The notes below the pieces were generated by a model. That model had not been told where the DNA came from. It made no database searches and was given only the letters and a program-made list of their open reading frames with translations. 64,000 bases of DNA from Paraphysoderma sedebokerense (lineage: Eukaryota > Blastocladiomycota > Physodermatomycetes > Physodermatales > Physodermataceae): NCBI GenBank assembly GCA_025602915.1, contig JAHLJZ010000070.1:57378-121377 (forward strand), given 5' to 3'. Shown here in pieces: positions 38,873-49,569 of the stretch (within the stretch, counting starts at the first letter, position 1; each line of letters starts with the position of its first letter). The position numbers were made by a program, and so were the translations under genes.

Positions 38873-41619
38873 TTAATGAATATGAAAGAAATCTCGCATC
38901 GCAGTTTCCAGTTCCTTTAGCTTTTTCTTTCCATCATTTCTGTTACCGCGAGCGAGTTCATCGGATAATCTGGGCGACGAGGCAGACGTGGAAGAGGAAG
39001 ACGAAGTAGTAGACGACGATAATTGTGGTTGGGGTAATGAGGAGGATGACGGTTTAACAGTCGAGGCAGAAGAGGCAATCACGGAATCAGACAAAGATCT
39101 GTTCGGTTGCTCTGGTACTTGCAGCTTCTTGGTAGCACTTGGTACGGCTTCAGGACTAGTTGAAGAAGGACGAACAGGATCCAACTTTGGACTATTGTTC
39201 AGTTCAACTGTTGATGAATCCGATTCACTGCCGGCGCTAGGCGAAGACGGTCGATTCACAGCGTAGCTGCCGAGAGGAGCATTACTCGTTGAGGGAATAA
39301 CAGAGGGTGGCAATTGGACGCCATGCAACGGAAAGTCTTTAAAGTCCTTTAAGCATGTTTTGGCAGTGACACTACCATCGGTACTTCTGAGTTCATCGGG
39401 GACAAGAGGGACCTGAGAAGAGACATCTGGTTTAGGTGACTTGTTCGACTGGCCTAACTTTGCAGACGATGATGCTGATACCGTTCGAGGGGGGATGACT
39501 GAATCCTGCTCTGAAGCGGGAGACTGCGGTCGTGAAGACTTGGGACTTAACGACGGTTCCTCCACCTCAATGGAGGGAATCACTTCGTTCGCTAATGGAG
39601 TGCGAGAGGGAGGGGAAGGAGGAGACTTTTTGACACTTGGTTCCATTCTAGGGGACATTTTTGGAGACAAGATCGGAGAGGCAGGATTAGATTTTGGAAC
39701 ACCTTTTCTACTGCCAAGAGATCCACTCGATGAACCACTCTTGCCAAGTCTCTTCAGCTTTTCACTCTCTCGCGATCTTTCACGCTCAATCTTTTCTTGA
39801 AGCAGCGAGTGATGGACATGAGTATGTTTCTTGGTGCCGTTCATGGCGTCGGAACCCGATCCGACGTCTCCACATCCAGAAATACCATCATGAATTTCTT
39901 CGTTGCGATCACGACAATCATAGCAGACATCAATATTTTTAAACCACTCATCATTCAAGATCTCGGGGATTGTTATACGTTTCTTGGGATCAGGTTCCAG
40001 AATACGGTTCAGAAGGCTCTGGGCTCCGAGGGGAAGTTTGTCAATTGCATCGAATCCACCTTTACGGTGGGCGAGGAAGTATGCATAATTCGGATCATCT
40101 GGGGCGGCATGTCGCCATGGGATACCTTGATACGTCATAGCGTAGTAAACAACACCACAGGCCCTGAGAATAAAAATCCAATGAGTACAGGCTGCCAGAT
40201 TGGCACAATAAAAAGATTGCATGTTGAAACATCACAAACATACCAGACATCAACCTCGCGAGCGTCGTATTCGCCGCCACTGAATTCTTCCGGAGCAATG
40301 TAGGGTTCTGAAAGAAGGAACGAACCACACGACAAATAGAGAGAAATCATTCCGATCATTGCAGCAAACCACAACCAAATCCCCAAGAAAGGAAAATGGG
40401 TGAGACCATGACAATAGAGAAATCGCTAGGAAAGAACGCATCATCAAGATGCGAACGTACCACTTCCGCAAACCCCTCTACTCATGTGAGGTTCGCTTTC
40501 CCAGCACATTCTAAACACCTCCGACACACCGAAATCGGTGATCTTCAAATGTCCTTGAGCATCCAATAGCAGATTCTGCGTAGAAGGTTAAGATTAGCAT
40601 TTGCAAAGCAATTTCACGAATCACCCAAACACCGCAGTAAGAAAGAAAACGAAGCAACAAACCTCAGGTTTTAAATCCCTGTGTGCAACACCCATACTAT
40701 GTAGATAACTCACACCTTGAACGAGCTGCTTAAAGCAACAATCGATTTCATCTTGAGTCATTTTACCATTTTTGATGCACGAGTACAGATCACCTCCAGG
40801 GCAGTATTCCTACGAAACGGTTAGCTGCTGATGAGGGCAGACGGCGACGACAAGCCTAAGAGATTTACCATGACTTCACACCAATGCTGGTTTTCGTCCT
40901 GAATGAGGTCGATCGTTTCAACGACATTGATATGGTGAAGTGAGGATGAAATACAAAACTCGGATGTGAGTTTCTTGACATAGTCTCGCTCGGATTCGTT
41001 CTTGCGTCGTTTGCGAAACTCCTAAAAGGGCAAACAACAAATACGTTAAGAGGCTAATTTCCTAAATTGTTTTTGAGGAGAAAAGTGTTTAGCGTACCTT
41101 GATAGCATACAACTTTTCAGCGTTTCGATTTTCCATTTTATGAGCCAGTCTGACGATGGCAGTGGCACCTTTACCGATACATCCTTTTTCACAGACTCCA
41201 TACTTTTTCATCATGTGATCGCTTTTGGATCTGCCCAACGACAAGGCCTTGGTTTTATGAGCGATCAAGTCTCTAAAAGAGTTTTTGCGGGTCGCCATTG
41301 GAGGGGGTTGACTGGCGGATTTTGGGGTAGCGGAGACGGGAGTAGCATCGCCCTCTGCGGCGGCAGCGGCAGGCTGATGCGCAGGTTCAGTTGGGGAGAG
41401 AGAAGGAGAGGAAGGGGCGGATGATGCGGTGGAGGAGTTTGCTGGACTCTTTGGACGATTGATGGTGTGCTCCTTTAGTTTTTGCATGAAGGAGGACTTG
41501 CGGAGGGTCTTTGGTGGATGGGGTTGAGGATGAGACAACATGTCTGTGCTTTGGTTGTTGCTGTGTAGAGAAGGGAAAGGGGAGTGACGTAGAGGGCCTT
41601 CGGTTGGAGGCGGAGACAT
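38873..41619 (-). CDS. HAL4/HAL5-family Ser/Thr protein kinase
   Basis: This fungal Ser/Thr kinase is of the HAL4(SAT4)/HAL5/NPR1 group, which in yeast controls potassium transporters and nutrient permease stability. From the ATG at 41619, about 130 Ser/Pro-rich residues precede the kinase domain. Its landmarks are [16 protein letters not shown] (Gly-loop), LYAIK (ATP Lys), [25 protein letters not shown] (HRD), ITDFGVSE (DFG), PYIAPEEF (APE), [14 protein letters not shown] and [17 protein letters not shown]. The insert [17 protein letters not shown] between DFG and APE is typical of this group. About seven introns split the domain. A C-terminal tail of roughly 280 low-complexity Ser/Pro residues with SP sites follows, ending in a basic/acidic helix ([16 protein letters not shown]). 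The stop is at 38873-38875. The kinase group is confident; which paralogue is not. Confidence 0.88.
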
Positions 41620-44057
41620 ACAAGAGAAATCGATGGCCGATGCGAGAAGGGGGGAGAGGACGAAAAAATAATAAAAATAATAAAAAGTATTATTTTATGA
41701 GATAGGGTGAGTCCTGCTTGTTGGCAGATGAGGATGGGATTGGGAGTGTTGGGAGTGAGTGAGCGAGCGAGAGAGGGGAGCGTAGGGTGACCCTTGACCG
41801 TCAAGGTAACGGGAGAGTTGGGGTGGATAAAAAGTTAGCGAGAGTGGATGAAGGAGAATTTCTTTCCAGTTCTCATTGTCTACAGGGGAGGGGATGTGAG
41901 GTGAGGGATGAGGGATGAGGGATGGGAATGGAGGGCAAAAGGGACACTTACGTTGCGCACTAGCGAGAGAGGGAGGGAGGTGCGGTTCTTGGTGGAGAGA
42001 GGGAATGAAAGGGGAAGGGAATTCCCTCTGCAGCCAATAAACCAACGCCCTCTTGGCCTATCATTCTTTTTCTGGGCAGAGTGGCTGGCCTGGCCTGGAA
42101 TGGCTAGAATGTCACTCGGTCACGGTGTCCCTTGTCACTCAGTCACATTGTCCGGCGGGCGAATGGAGAACAGTGCCCCATTGTTCTCTTTGTCATTGGC
42201 AATTTGCCTGGTGAATCCCCTGGTGAATCACTGGTGAATCACTCGCTGCAAGCCACACTCAGTCACTCACTGCGCATCTCGCTAATTCACCTCATCCTCC
42301 TTACTCATTAGCATCATTCGCTTGATATCACAATTCCGCAACAATCACCATCCTCTCCTCATTTCTGCATCCTCTCTGCTGACTACCCCTCGCTCCACAT
42401 GCATACCCCACTGCCTATTGTCCTCTATTGTTCACACCCTATTGTAACCCCTCATCTCTAACCATCCATCACACAGCCTGTTCAGGGATTGATCATCTCT
42501 GCTCATTCTTTTCTGCCGCTAATTCAACTCTCACTTCACACCGCATCAATGAATCAGTTGGATAATTCTTATCAATAGTAGATCTCTTGCATTGATTGAC
42601 TCCGCGCAATGATTTCTTCAGTCCACCTTCTTGGGCGGCTAGATTCTCGGATATTTTTGTGTTGCAACGCGTAAGTGGAACAATCAGGACCGGCATCTCC
42701 ACAATCCGCAATCTACAACAATCTCAGCAATCTCCCATCTCCCAAGCCTCCCCTTTCTTTTATCCTTTGTCCCGCGCTAATATATGCATTTCACAGATGG
42801 GCAACTCTGAATATGATCGCGTCATTCGATTAAATTGAAATTTAATTAATGTGGTAGCACCATTGTTTCATTTCTCTAACGCTTTCGCAATAGCCACAGG
42901 ACTGTCACAGGGCACCGGCTCTCGCTGCCACACTTTTGCATTTCCTATTCTGGCTATGCCACTTGCCATTCTGTATTCACCCACAATGTGTTTATTGTGT
43001 TATGTGGAATGTGCTGTTAGAGAGAGCTGACTTCTCACTGCTGACTGCTGAGGACGGGCTGCCACTTTGTGCTGAGTAAATCAGTGATGTGCCGGCTGTG
43101 GAATCACCGAATGCGCATTGCGGCTGTGTTCCGCTGTTAATTGCGCTCTGCCTTGGTGCAGCAGAAAATGTTACCACTAATTACACGCAGGCGTCACTAT
43201 TATGTCACTTGAAATTTGAACTTTGCCAATTCTCATCATGAGAGTGAGAACCCTGGGCAGCTGACTTGATGTAACTCTTAGTTACTTTTGGAAGGAGCCG
43301 CCAGAGGTCCAGATTGATGTCATGTTCATGTCACTATCTCTAAAATGAACTTCATACGCCATAAAGAGAATCCTTCCCGCACCTGGCAAGTTTGGAATAT
43401 TCTCTGGATCTGCTTGGAAGTCGGAACGCCTCTCCCGAGAAATTGAGAATATCGTCAAGCAGTGTTCTCGGCTTCGATCTAGTCTTTCTGGAGTCTGTCT
43501 GACATTCTTTCTTTACAGAACACTCACGTTCCTCTGTATCACTTCTGTATCTCGGGAGTTTCGCGGACTTCTCGCCTCTAAGCACTATGGGCTCCAGGCC
43601 TTGCCGAATACGAACTGTTCAACACGTTATCCACCGCGACCACAGTTCCATACGCACTAGTGCAAAGCTGTGCAACAGCACCAGACGGTCCACTTAGTGG
43701 CGATTCGTGGAATCCAATGTTCCGCGTGTTGCTCAGATCGAGAGCTTAGCTATGCAGACCACGGCTACTCGTTAATTGTTGATCCGTCCAGTATATATAT
43801 GTCTTAGGTTTTCAGAACCTATGCAACCCGTCAGCTTGCGTCATTTCAAGAATTCGTAGACTTTAAATCCGATCGATTAAGATTACAATAGACAACCAGG
43901 TAAAAGAAACATATTTGGAAAGTCTTGATGTATGTTTCAATATTGAAGCAATTGAAGATATTAAATAAATGTTTTTTGCATTCGAATACAGAGAGCAACT
44001 GTCAGCATTATTTTCGTGCGTATTGAACTTTCACTCATATAATTAAAAAGCCAGCCG
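41620..44057. other. Long intergenic region upstream of the kinase
   Basis: This 2.4-kb stretch contains the kinase promoter and probable 5' leader. Read in the kinase direction, 41640-42050 is strongly pyrimidine-rich, and it includes three GATGAGG-type units at about 41903-41923 (plus strand). At 42208-42242 the unit TGGTGAATC occurs three times, and GTCACTC(A/G)GTCAC occurs twice near 42111-42145. Minus-strand frames at 42493-42711 and 43352-43585 (charged, 77 codons) have no recognisable domain. A TATATATAT stretch lies at about 43793. The right part flanks the 3' end of the trihelix-like gene. Confidence 0.5.
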
Positions 44058-46167
44058 TTAATCGGAACTGGAATCATAACTTGCTACAAATTCCTTTGCG
44101 ATTCTTCGTGCCTCGTCGTACGGTTTTCCGGCTTTCATAGCCAGTGCAAACATTTCCATTTCTGCCTCCAGCATTTTCATTTTACGTTTGACACGCCAAT
44201 TCCCTTCCTTCTCTGCTGCTTCGGATGCATCTTTCCAATTCTTCTCTGCGGCTGTCAATTCGCCTTTCCTTTTCTTTTCTGTTGCTGCCAATTCACATTT
44301 CCTTTCCTTCTGTGCGGCTTCCCATGCATCTTTCCTTTTCTTCTGTGCGGCTTCCAATGCATCTTTTCTTTCTAGATAAGCCAATGCACGTTCAGCTATT
44401 TGTAAATCCACCTTAGCCACCTCCATCAAAGCATCTCTTGCGGCCTTTTCTGCTTCTTTCATCTTTCTTTTGGCTTTTTTGGGAGGAGTCACATCCTCGG
44501 CTTCATAGATGTAGCCATCACTGGACATAACTACCCAAGGCCTCTTATGGGCCGAACTATTGTCGTCCTCATGCGATGTCATCTCATCAAATAAATTTTC
44601 GTCATTTTCCAACTGACCGGGCTGTTTAGTCGTTCGGTCGCACGGTTCCGGGCTGAAAGCAAAAGGCCTCCTGTGCCGAATTGTATAATCCGTTTTAGTG
44701 CTGTTTGGAGACTGAAGCTGATGCTTCAATTGACTCGGTTCAGTCGTAACAGTATGGGACGACCCTGCGTTTTTTGTAATGCCACCACACGTTTCTCTGA
44801 CAGATTCATGGCCAATGATTCTCCTGGACGCCGCATCTACTGGCTTACAATCACCGAAGACATCGACAAGATCGAAGAAGTAAGGGAACTTCTTTAATAT
44901 TTCCTCTGTTGTTTCAAGAATCAAAAACGCGATGAAATCAATAAAGAGCGTTGAATTGCAGGTATGAAAACTGAAATATTTACTTTTGAATGCCTCGTTT
45001 ACTTGAGCTACATCTCTCAACAATGTTGCACCTGCCTTCTTCCACTCAAGGACTTCCTTATAACGCTTTTCATACTTGTGTATCTGATCAACAATTTGTT
45101 CTGCAGTTCGATATGTAATCTTATTATCTCTCATTATGTCAAGAACCGAAGAAACCATCATGGTTTTGGTCTGGCCGGTGTGTATCTGTCCTGTATATCT
45201 AATTGAAAAAAGTAAACTTGCCTGTTACCACAAGCCCAAAATGAAAATTCGACTACGTCATCTTACTTTTGATAATTATCACCTTCTAAGATCCATTTAA
45301 GCGTACAACCGTCAGACGTAAGGAGTGGATGTCCATTAGCATCTGTGCCTTGAGAATCCTTGTCCCATCTAATCCGTTGTTTTTTCGGTTGAGATGGTTG
45401 GGTTGTCGCGCTCGATGATGGACATGGTGGGTCATGCTGAGTAGGCGAAAGAAATCGGTGGTAACTACCGTCAATTGACGATTGGTTTTCCTTCGAGATA
45501 TATTCATCAACGGAGCTAGGTATTTGCGCAGTGCATCGGCCAGGTTCCACGGTTAGAGGAGAGGGGATTGAGGTTGATTCGTGCGGGATGGAAGAAGGTG
45601 GATCAGCCGATTCTAAATGATACATGAATGAAGTAACTGTGACATGGAATATGTAGAAACATTTTATCCAAGGTATCACAAACCATATATGGCTGTCGCA
45701 GAATCTGACTTTTCATTTTCGACATGCGCTGGTGGGTCATTCTTGCCGTCAACTGGCAGAGCCATATCAGAATTATTGACATTGGATGCCGAAATATTCG
45801 CTGTCGATGTGGGTTCTAATCATGTTCATAAGCATCATTACAAGTTATGATAAAATCAACCAGAAATCAGAAATTAACCTGCTATCTCGAAATCGACCTG
45901 AGATCTAAAAGGCAAACATGAGATTTAACATAACGACGAACGACGAGAGCGGGAATGGAAAGCACGAAATATAAAAAGTACATACCCTTGACCGAAATCG
46001 GGATAAGGGCCCTGCCATTGCGTAGAGAAATGAAACGTTTCTGTGGGTTCGTGAAACAGAATTGTTTTCATTCTGCCAGTTGCATCGGGTTGATGGTAGC
46101 GAACCCACAAATTTACTTCGGCCTTCGGAACTCTCAGGTTCCTTTTGTTTGTCTGAAGGATGCGCAT
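44058..46167 (-). CDS. Myb/SANT (trihelix)-like DNA-binding domain protein with charged C-terminal repeats
   Basis: Four to six exons join in phase from the ATG at 46167 (MRILQTNKRNLRVPKAEVNLW). GQG joins SQVDFEIA across a GTATGT intron, and that joins EPTSTANISASNVNNSDMA. A Ser/Pro region precedes a trihelix-like block: RIRWDKDSQGTDANGHPLL and LKWILEGDNYQKY, then a helix-rich part with VDQIHKYEKRYKEVLEWKK and EILKKFPYFFDLVDVFGD. This layout is a common fungal family related to Myb/SANT-like proteins that often accompany transposons. Residues after KKAKRK form a long basic/acidic helix with imperfect repeats (KKRKDAWEAAQKERK type) near 44200-44400. The stop is at 44058-44060. It may be a transcription factor or a transposon accessory or derived gene. 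A 220-bp tandem array begins about 270 bp upstream. Confidence 0.6.
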
Positions 46168-46230
46168 ATCTTTGTGTGAGCAGATATAGGAGAAAGATAC
46201 GTGGTAGCTTACGATGGAGTAGAGGAACGT

Positions 46231-46357
46231 ACTGTTATATTCACGTCCCGAACTCCTCGCCTATCCCCATATTTCGGCGAGTTCTCGCATTTCCCTTGTT
46301 TAGACGCGCCCAAGACATAGGGATAGGCGAAGAGTTCGGTATCCTTGAATATAAATG
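46231..46357. repeat. Small foldback (inverted-repeat) element
   Basis: The left arm 46233-46270 (TTATATTCA..CGAACTCCTCGCCTATCCC) pairs with the reverse complement of the right arm 46317-46355, with several mismatches. The best stretch is CGAACTC(C/T)TCGCCTATCCC. The loop is about 45 nt and contains a further CGGCGAGTTCTCGC stretch. It could be a short MITE-like element or a hairpin. It sits just upstream of the trihelix-like gene start and before the tandem array. Confidence 0.6.
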
Positions 46358-46435
46358 AGGGAACATGTCGTTTTGAATCCTTATATTACTGTGTTGCAAT
46401 AAAATGAGGCCTTGGTCCATGCGACTGAATATTGT

Positions 46436-47492
46436 TTCTCTTCTGGTGCATATTTTGACTATTCGGCCTAAAATTGAGCAAAAATGGTCTGACTTGGAGT
46501 CAGAATTGGCCAAACTAGTACGCGAATCCGTCCTACATCAGTTTACTTATGATATATCGGCTGAACATTCCATTTAATGCTAATCAAACTCGATGACAAT
46601 TGAAGTGGAATTGAAAGCTTCATCGACTGACTGATGCAATTGAAATCCTGTTATTGCGACTTCTAGTCCATGTTTTGAGTGATCGGTCTAAAAATGAGCA
46701 AAAATGGTCCGACTCCAAGTCAGAATTGGCCAAACTAGTACGCGAATCCGTCCGACATCACTTTGCTTATGGGTATCTGTTTAATATTTTATTTATGCTA
46801 TTCAATTGCACTCCATGACATTTGGAGTTGGATCGAAAGCTTCATCGACTGACTGATGCAATTGAAATCCTGTTATTGCGACTTCTGGTGCATGTTTTGA
46901 GTGATCGGTCCAAAACTGAGCAAAAAAGGTCCGACTCCAAGTGAAAATTGGCCAAACTAGTACGCGAATCCGTCCTACATCACTTTACTTCTGAGATATC
47001 GGCTGAATATTTCAATTAATGCTATTCAATTGCACTTGATGACAATTAAAGTTGAATTAAAAGCTTCATCGACCGATGCAATGGGATCACTGTAATTGCT
47101 CTTCTGGTGCAAGTTGTGTGTATTCGGACTAAAATGTAGCAAAAATGGTCCGACTCCAAGTTAGAATTGGCCAAACTAGTACGCGAATCCGTCCTACATC
47201 ACTTTACTCATGATATATCTGTTGAATATTTCATATAATGCTATTCAATTGCACTCCATGACATTTGGAGTTGGATCGAAAGCTTCATCAACTGATGCAA
47301 TTGAAATACTGTTATTGCTATTTTGGAGCAAGTTGTGTGTATTCGGTCTAAAATTGAGCAAAAATGGTCCGACTCCAATTCAGAATTGGTCAAACAAGTA
47401 CGCGAATCCGTCCGACATCACTTTACTTATGAGATATCGGCTGAATATTTCATTTAATGCTACAATTGCACTCGATGACAATTGAAGTATTA
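46436..47492. repeat. Tandem array, about five copies of a ~220-bp unit
   Basis: The block GAATTGGCCAAACTAGTACG recurs at about 46502, 46722, 46944, 47163 and 47382, a period of 219-222 bp. In each unit it is preceded by GAGCAAAAATGGTCCGACTC and followed by CGAATCCGTCC(T/G)ACATCA. Later it is followed by a GAAAGCTTCATCGACTGA segment and a GATGCAATTGAAATCCTG segment. The first and last copies are more diverged and the third and fourth differ at scattered bases. No long open frame or transposase was seen inside. The array ends about 25 bp from the UGO1 stop codon. Confidence 0.9.
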
Positions 47493-47516
47493 CAAGATTG
47501 TATCTTGAGATAGCAT

Positions 47517-49370
47517 TTAAAAATCGTCACCATCGTCTTCTAATCCCGTTACAACCGAACTTACAAAGACCATTAAAGTCGTCATAGCGTGCATTCCAAA
47601 GCCTTTGTACAATCCGCCCACCCTCGTTACATTTTCTAAACCAGCTTTCCACCAACTTTGCTTTTCTTTCATGGTGGCTCCTGTGTCTTTGGCAGATCTG
47701 CTTGATTTGCGTTTACCTTTTCGAGATCGTCGGGAGGTGGAAGAAGAAACCGCCGTAGAGCGGGGTGTACGGGTTCCGCCTTCTTCACGGATAATGGAGA
47801 AAAAGCAGTCCCAAAACCCAGAGTACCCTATGGGTCTTAGGTCGACGCAACTGCTCATACCGATTTTCTGAGTTTCTTGAATCTGAGGAGACTTTTCTAT
47901 CACCATGAGTCTCCTTCTAACGGTTTCAATGGGTAGGAGTATTCCGATCTCTGCAATATTGCCGAGTAATTCTAAGATCATATATCTACCAGGTGAATAT
48001 ACCGGTGAAACACCAAAGATACGATCGATTATTAATGGCAGAGAAAGCTGAATGAGGGGGTGGACGGTGTGGTAGAGTATGGAAGGAATAAGGAGGTGGG
48101 ATTGAAGATAGGGATTGGAAGAAGGATGCGAAAATAGAGAACGCAGGGTAGATACAAATCCTTGAGGTTTCGTGGAGGAATGAGCATGGGGCGAAGTTGG
48201 CTGAATGATCAGTCTTCATTCAAAAAGAGAGATCACATTAAATACACAGGCCAATAATGTCTTCAGAAGAACGAATGGTAATACAAACCGAGTTCGCACA
48301 ATTTCAAGAGGTGACAAAGCAACACCTACAATCGCATGAGATGCAACCATGGCAATCAGGTTTGGGACTGGATTGTCAAGGTCGATGAGTGGGATCGTAT
48401 CATCGTACAAGTCAAAAGATTCGCTAATAACAGACTCTACGGAGGGCTGAAACATATCGTTCAAAAGATCGAATAGCCAATTTGTGAATTGACCTATGGA
48501 ATTATTTGTTGTGAATACAAGACAACCAAAGATGTGATAAAAGGGATGATAGGGAATGCAAACCTTTCCACAGCGACATGTACCCTTCGTCTTTATGTTT
48601 GGCGATCGTTTTCACCGTGTCCCAGACTCCACCTTCTAATGGAGGCAACATATAGCTTGGACGAGTAGTAATATCATCTATTGATTTCCTTAAAAGGTAA
48701 CCGTCGCTGTCCGATGGCGATCGTGACAATTCAAGAGTCTGAGCATAAGAAAATCGTGTCCGTTGAACGGACGGGGATGTAAATAACTCGTCCGAGGAAG
48801 AATACTAAGCGGTGAGACAAATAATATGTTTTAAGCTGTTAGCTTTATGATTTCAAAAGTGAGAGGTACAAATACAAGATGAAAGGCCACTATTCTGAGC
48901 CAACGTACGCCTTCAGAATCTCCGTAGTCATGTTCACTCAACTCATCATCTCCAAGGGCGTTTTCATTCTCCACTTGCAACGAAGACGCCTGTCTCGCTA
49001 TGGTCTCATCGTCCGGCAAATACTGAACTTGTAACAAAATTTTTGCAACTTCGAACGGCGAGACGAAGGCCGTCGTAAAATACTTGATGGTGGCAAAATA
49101 CAAAAAGGAATTCAGACGCGATGACCGGATTCTGAAGTCGTCATCGTCAGGGTAAGCGTCGGAGGGCAATGCGGGGGGAAGGTAAGGGTTGGGGATGGAG
49201 GATATGTTTGAGGGGATGTCTTGGTAGATGGAAGGCGGGGTGAGGGGGTAGGACGGTTTGGAGAAGCGAATATTTGCGTCGTTACCAGCGTAAGTGGACG
49301 ACGATGAATACGGATAAGATCCACTCGACGATGACGATGACGAGGAGGAGGAGGAATAGTCCGGCGGCAT
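47517..49370 (-). CDS. UGO1: Ugo1-like mitochondrial outer-membrane carrier-family fusion protein
   Basis: This is a modified mitochondrial carrier that in yeast sits in the outer membrane and links Fzo1 and Mgm1 during fusion. The ATG at 49370 leads into a Ser-rich tract (SSSSSSSSSSSGSYPYSSSS). Carrier-type repeats follow: TAFVSPFEVAKILLQVQ (P-x-E-x-x-K form), EGYMSLWKG, VALSPLEIVRTR and ILLPIETVRRRLMV. A long acidic, polar loop separates the first and second parts. The C-terminal end has GGLYKGFGMHAMTTLMVFVSS and finishes in GLEDDGDDF (stop 47517-47519). About four introns fit, including GTACGTTGGC..CGCTTAG joining DSEG to YSSSDELF. Carrier signatures are degenerate, as usual for Ugo1. The gene is divergent from the uridine kinase gene across 199 bp. 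Confidence 0.82.
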
Positions 49371-49569
49371 CTTGAATGTAGTCAGACAAACGACAGAGTT
49401 GCGATGGATAAGGCCGAATTTGTTTATTGCATTGATCTGTTATATCACGTGCATTTACCACATATGTCACGTGATGTTCAAAGTTCAAAAAACACGACAA
49501 ACCATCTTAAAAAAAGTATACGATTTTGCAAGGACACTCCAAGATAGCCGACTGTAACGAATAGAAGAA
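49371..49569. promoter_or_regulatory. Compact bidirectional promoter between UGO1 and the uridine kinase
   Basis: Only 199 bp separate the two divergent start codons (49370 minus, 49570 plus), so both genes must share upstream control DNA. Two ATATCACGTGCAT / TCACGTGATG sites near 49441 and 49466 each contain CACGTG, the E-box core bound in fungi by bHLH factors such as Cbf1 or Pho4. No clear TATA box was seen. Confidence 0.6.

Noticed and set aside
46062-46358. 98-codon plus-strand frame (NSSPIPIFRRVLAF..)
   Set aside because: It is the translation of the foldback element and the antisense of the trihelix gene's first exon.
46436-47492. CRISPR-like array
   Set aside because: The unit is about 220 bp with no short-repeat/spacer alternation, and the context is eukaryotic. 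It is an ordinary tandem repeat.
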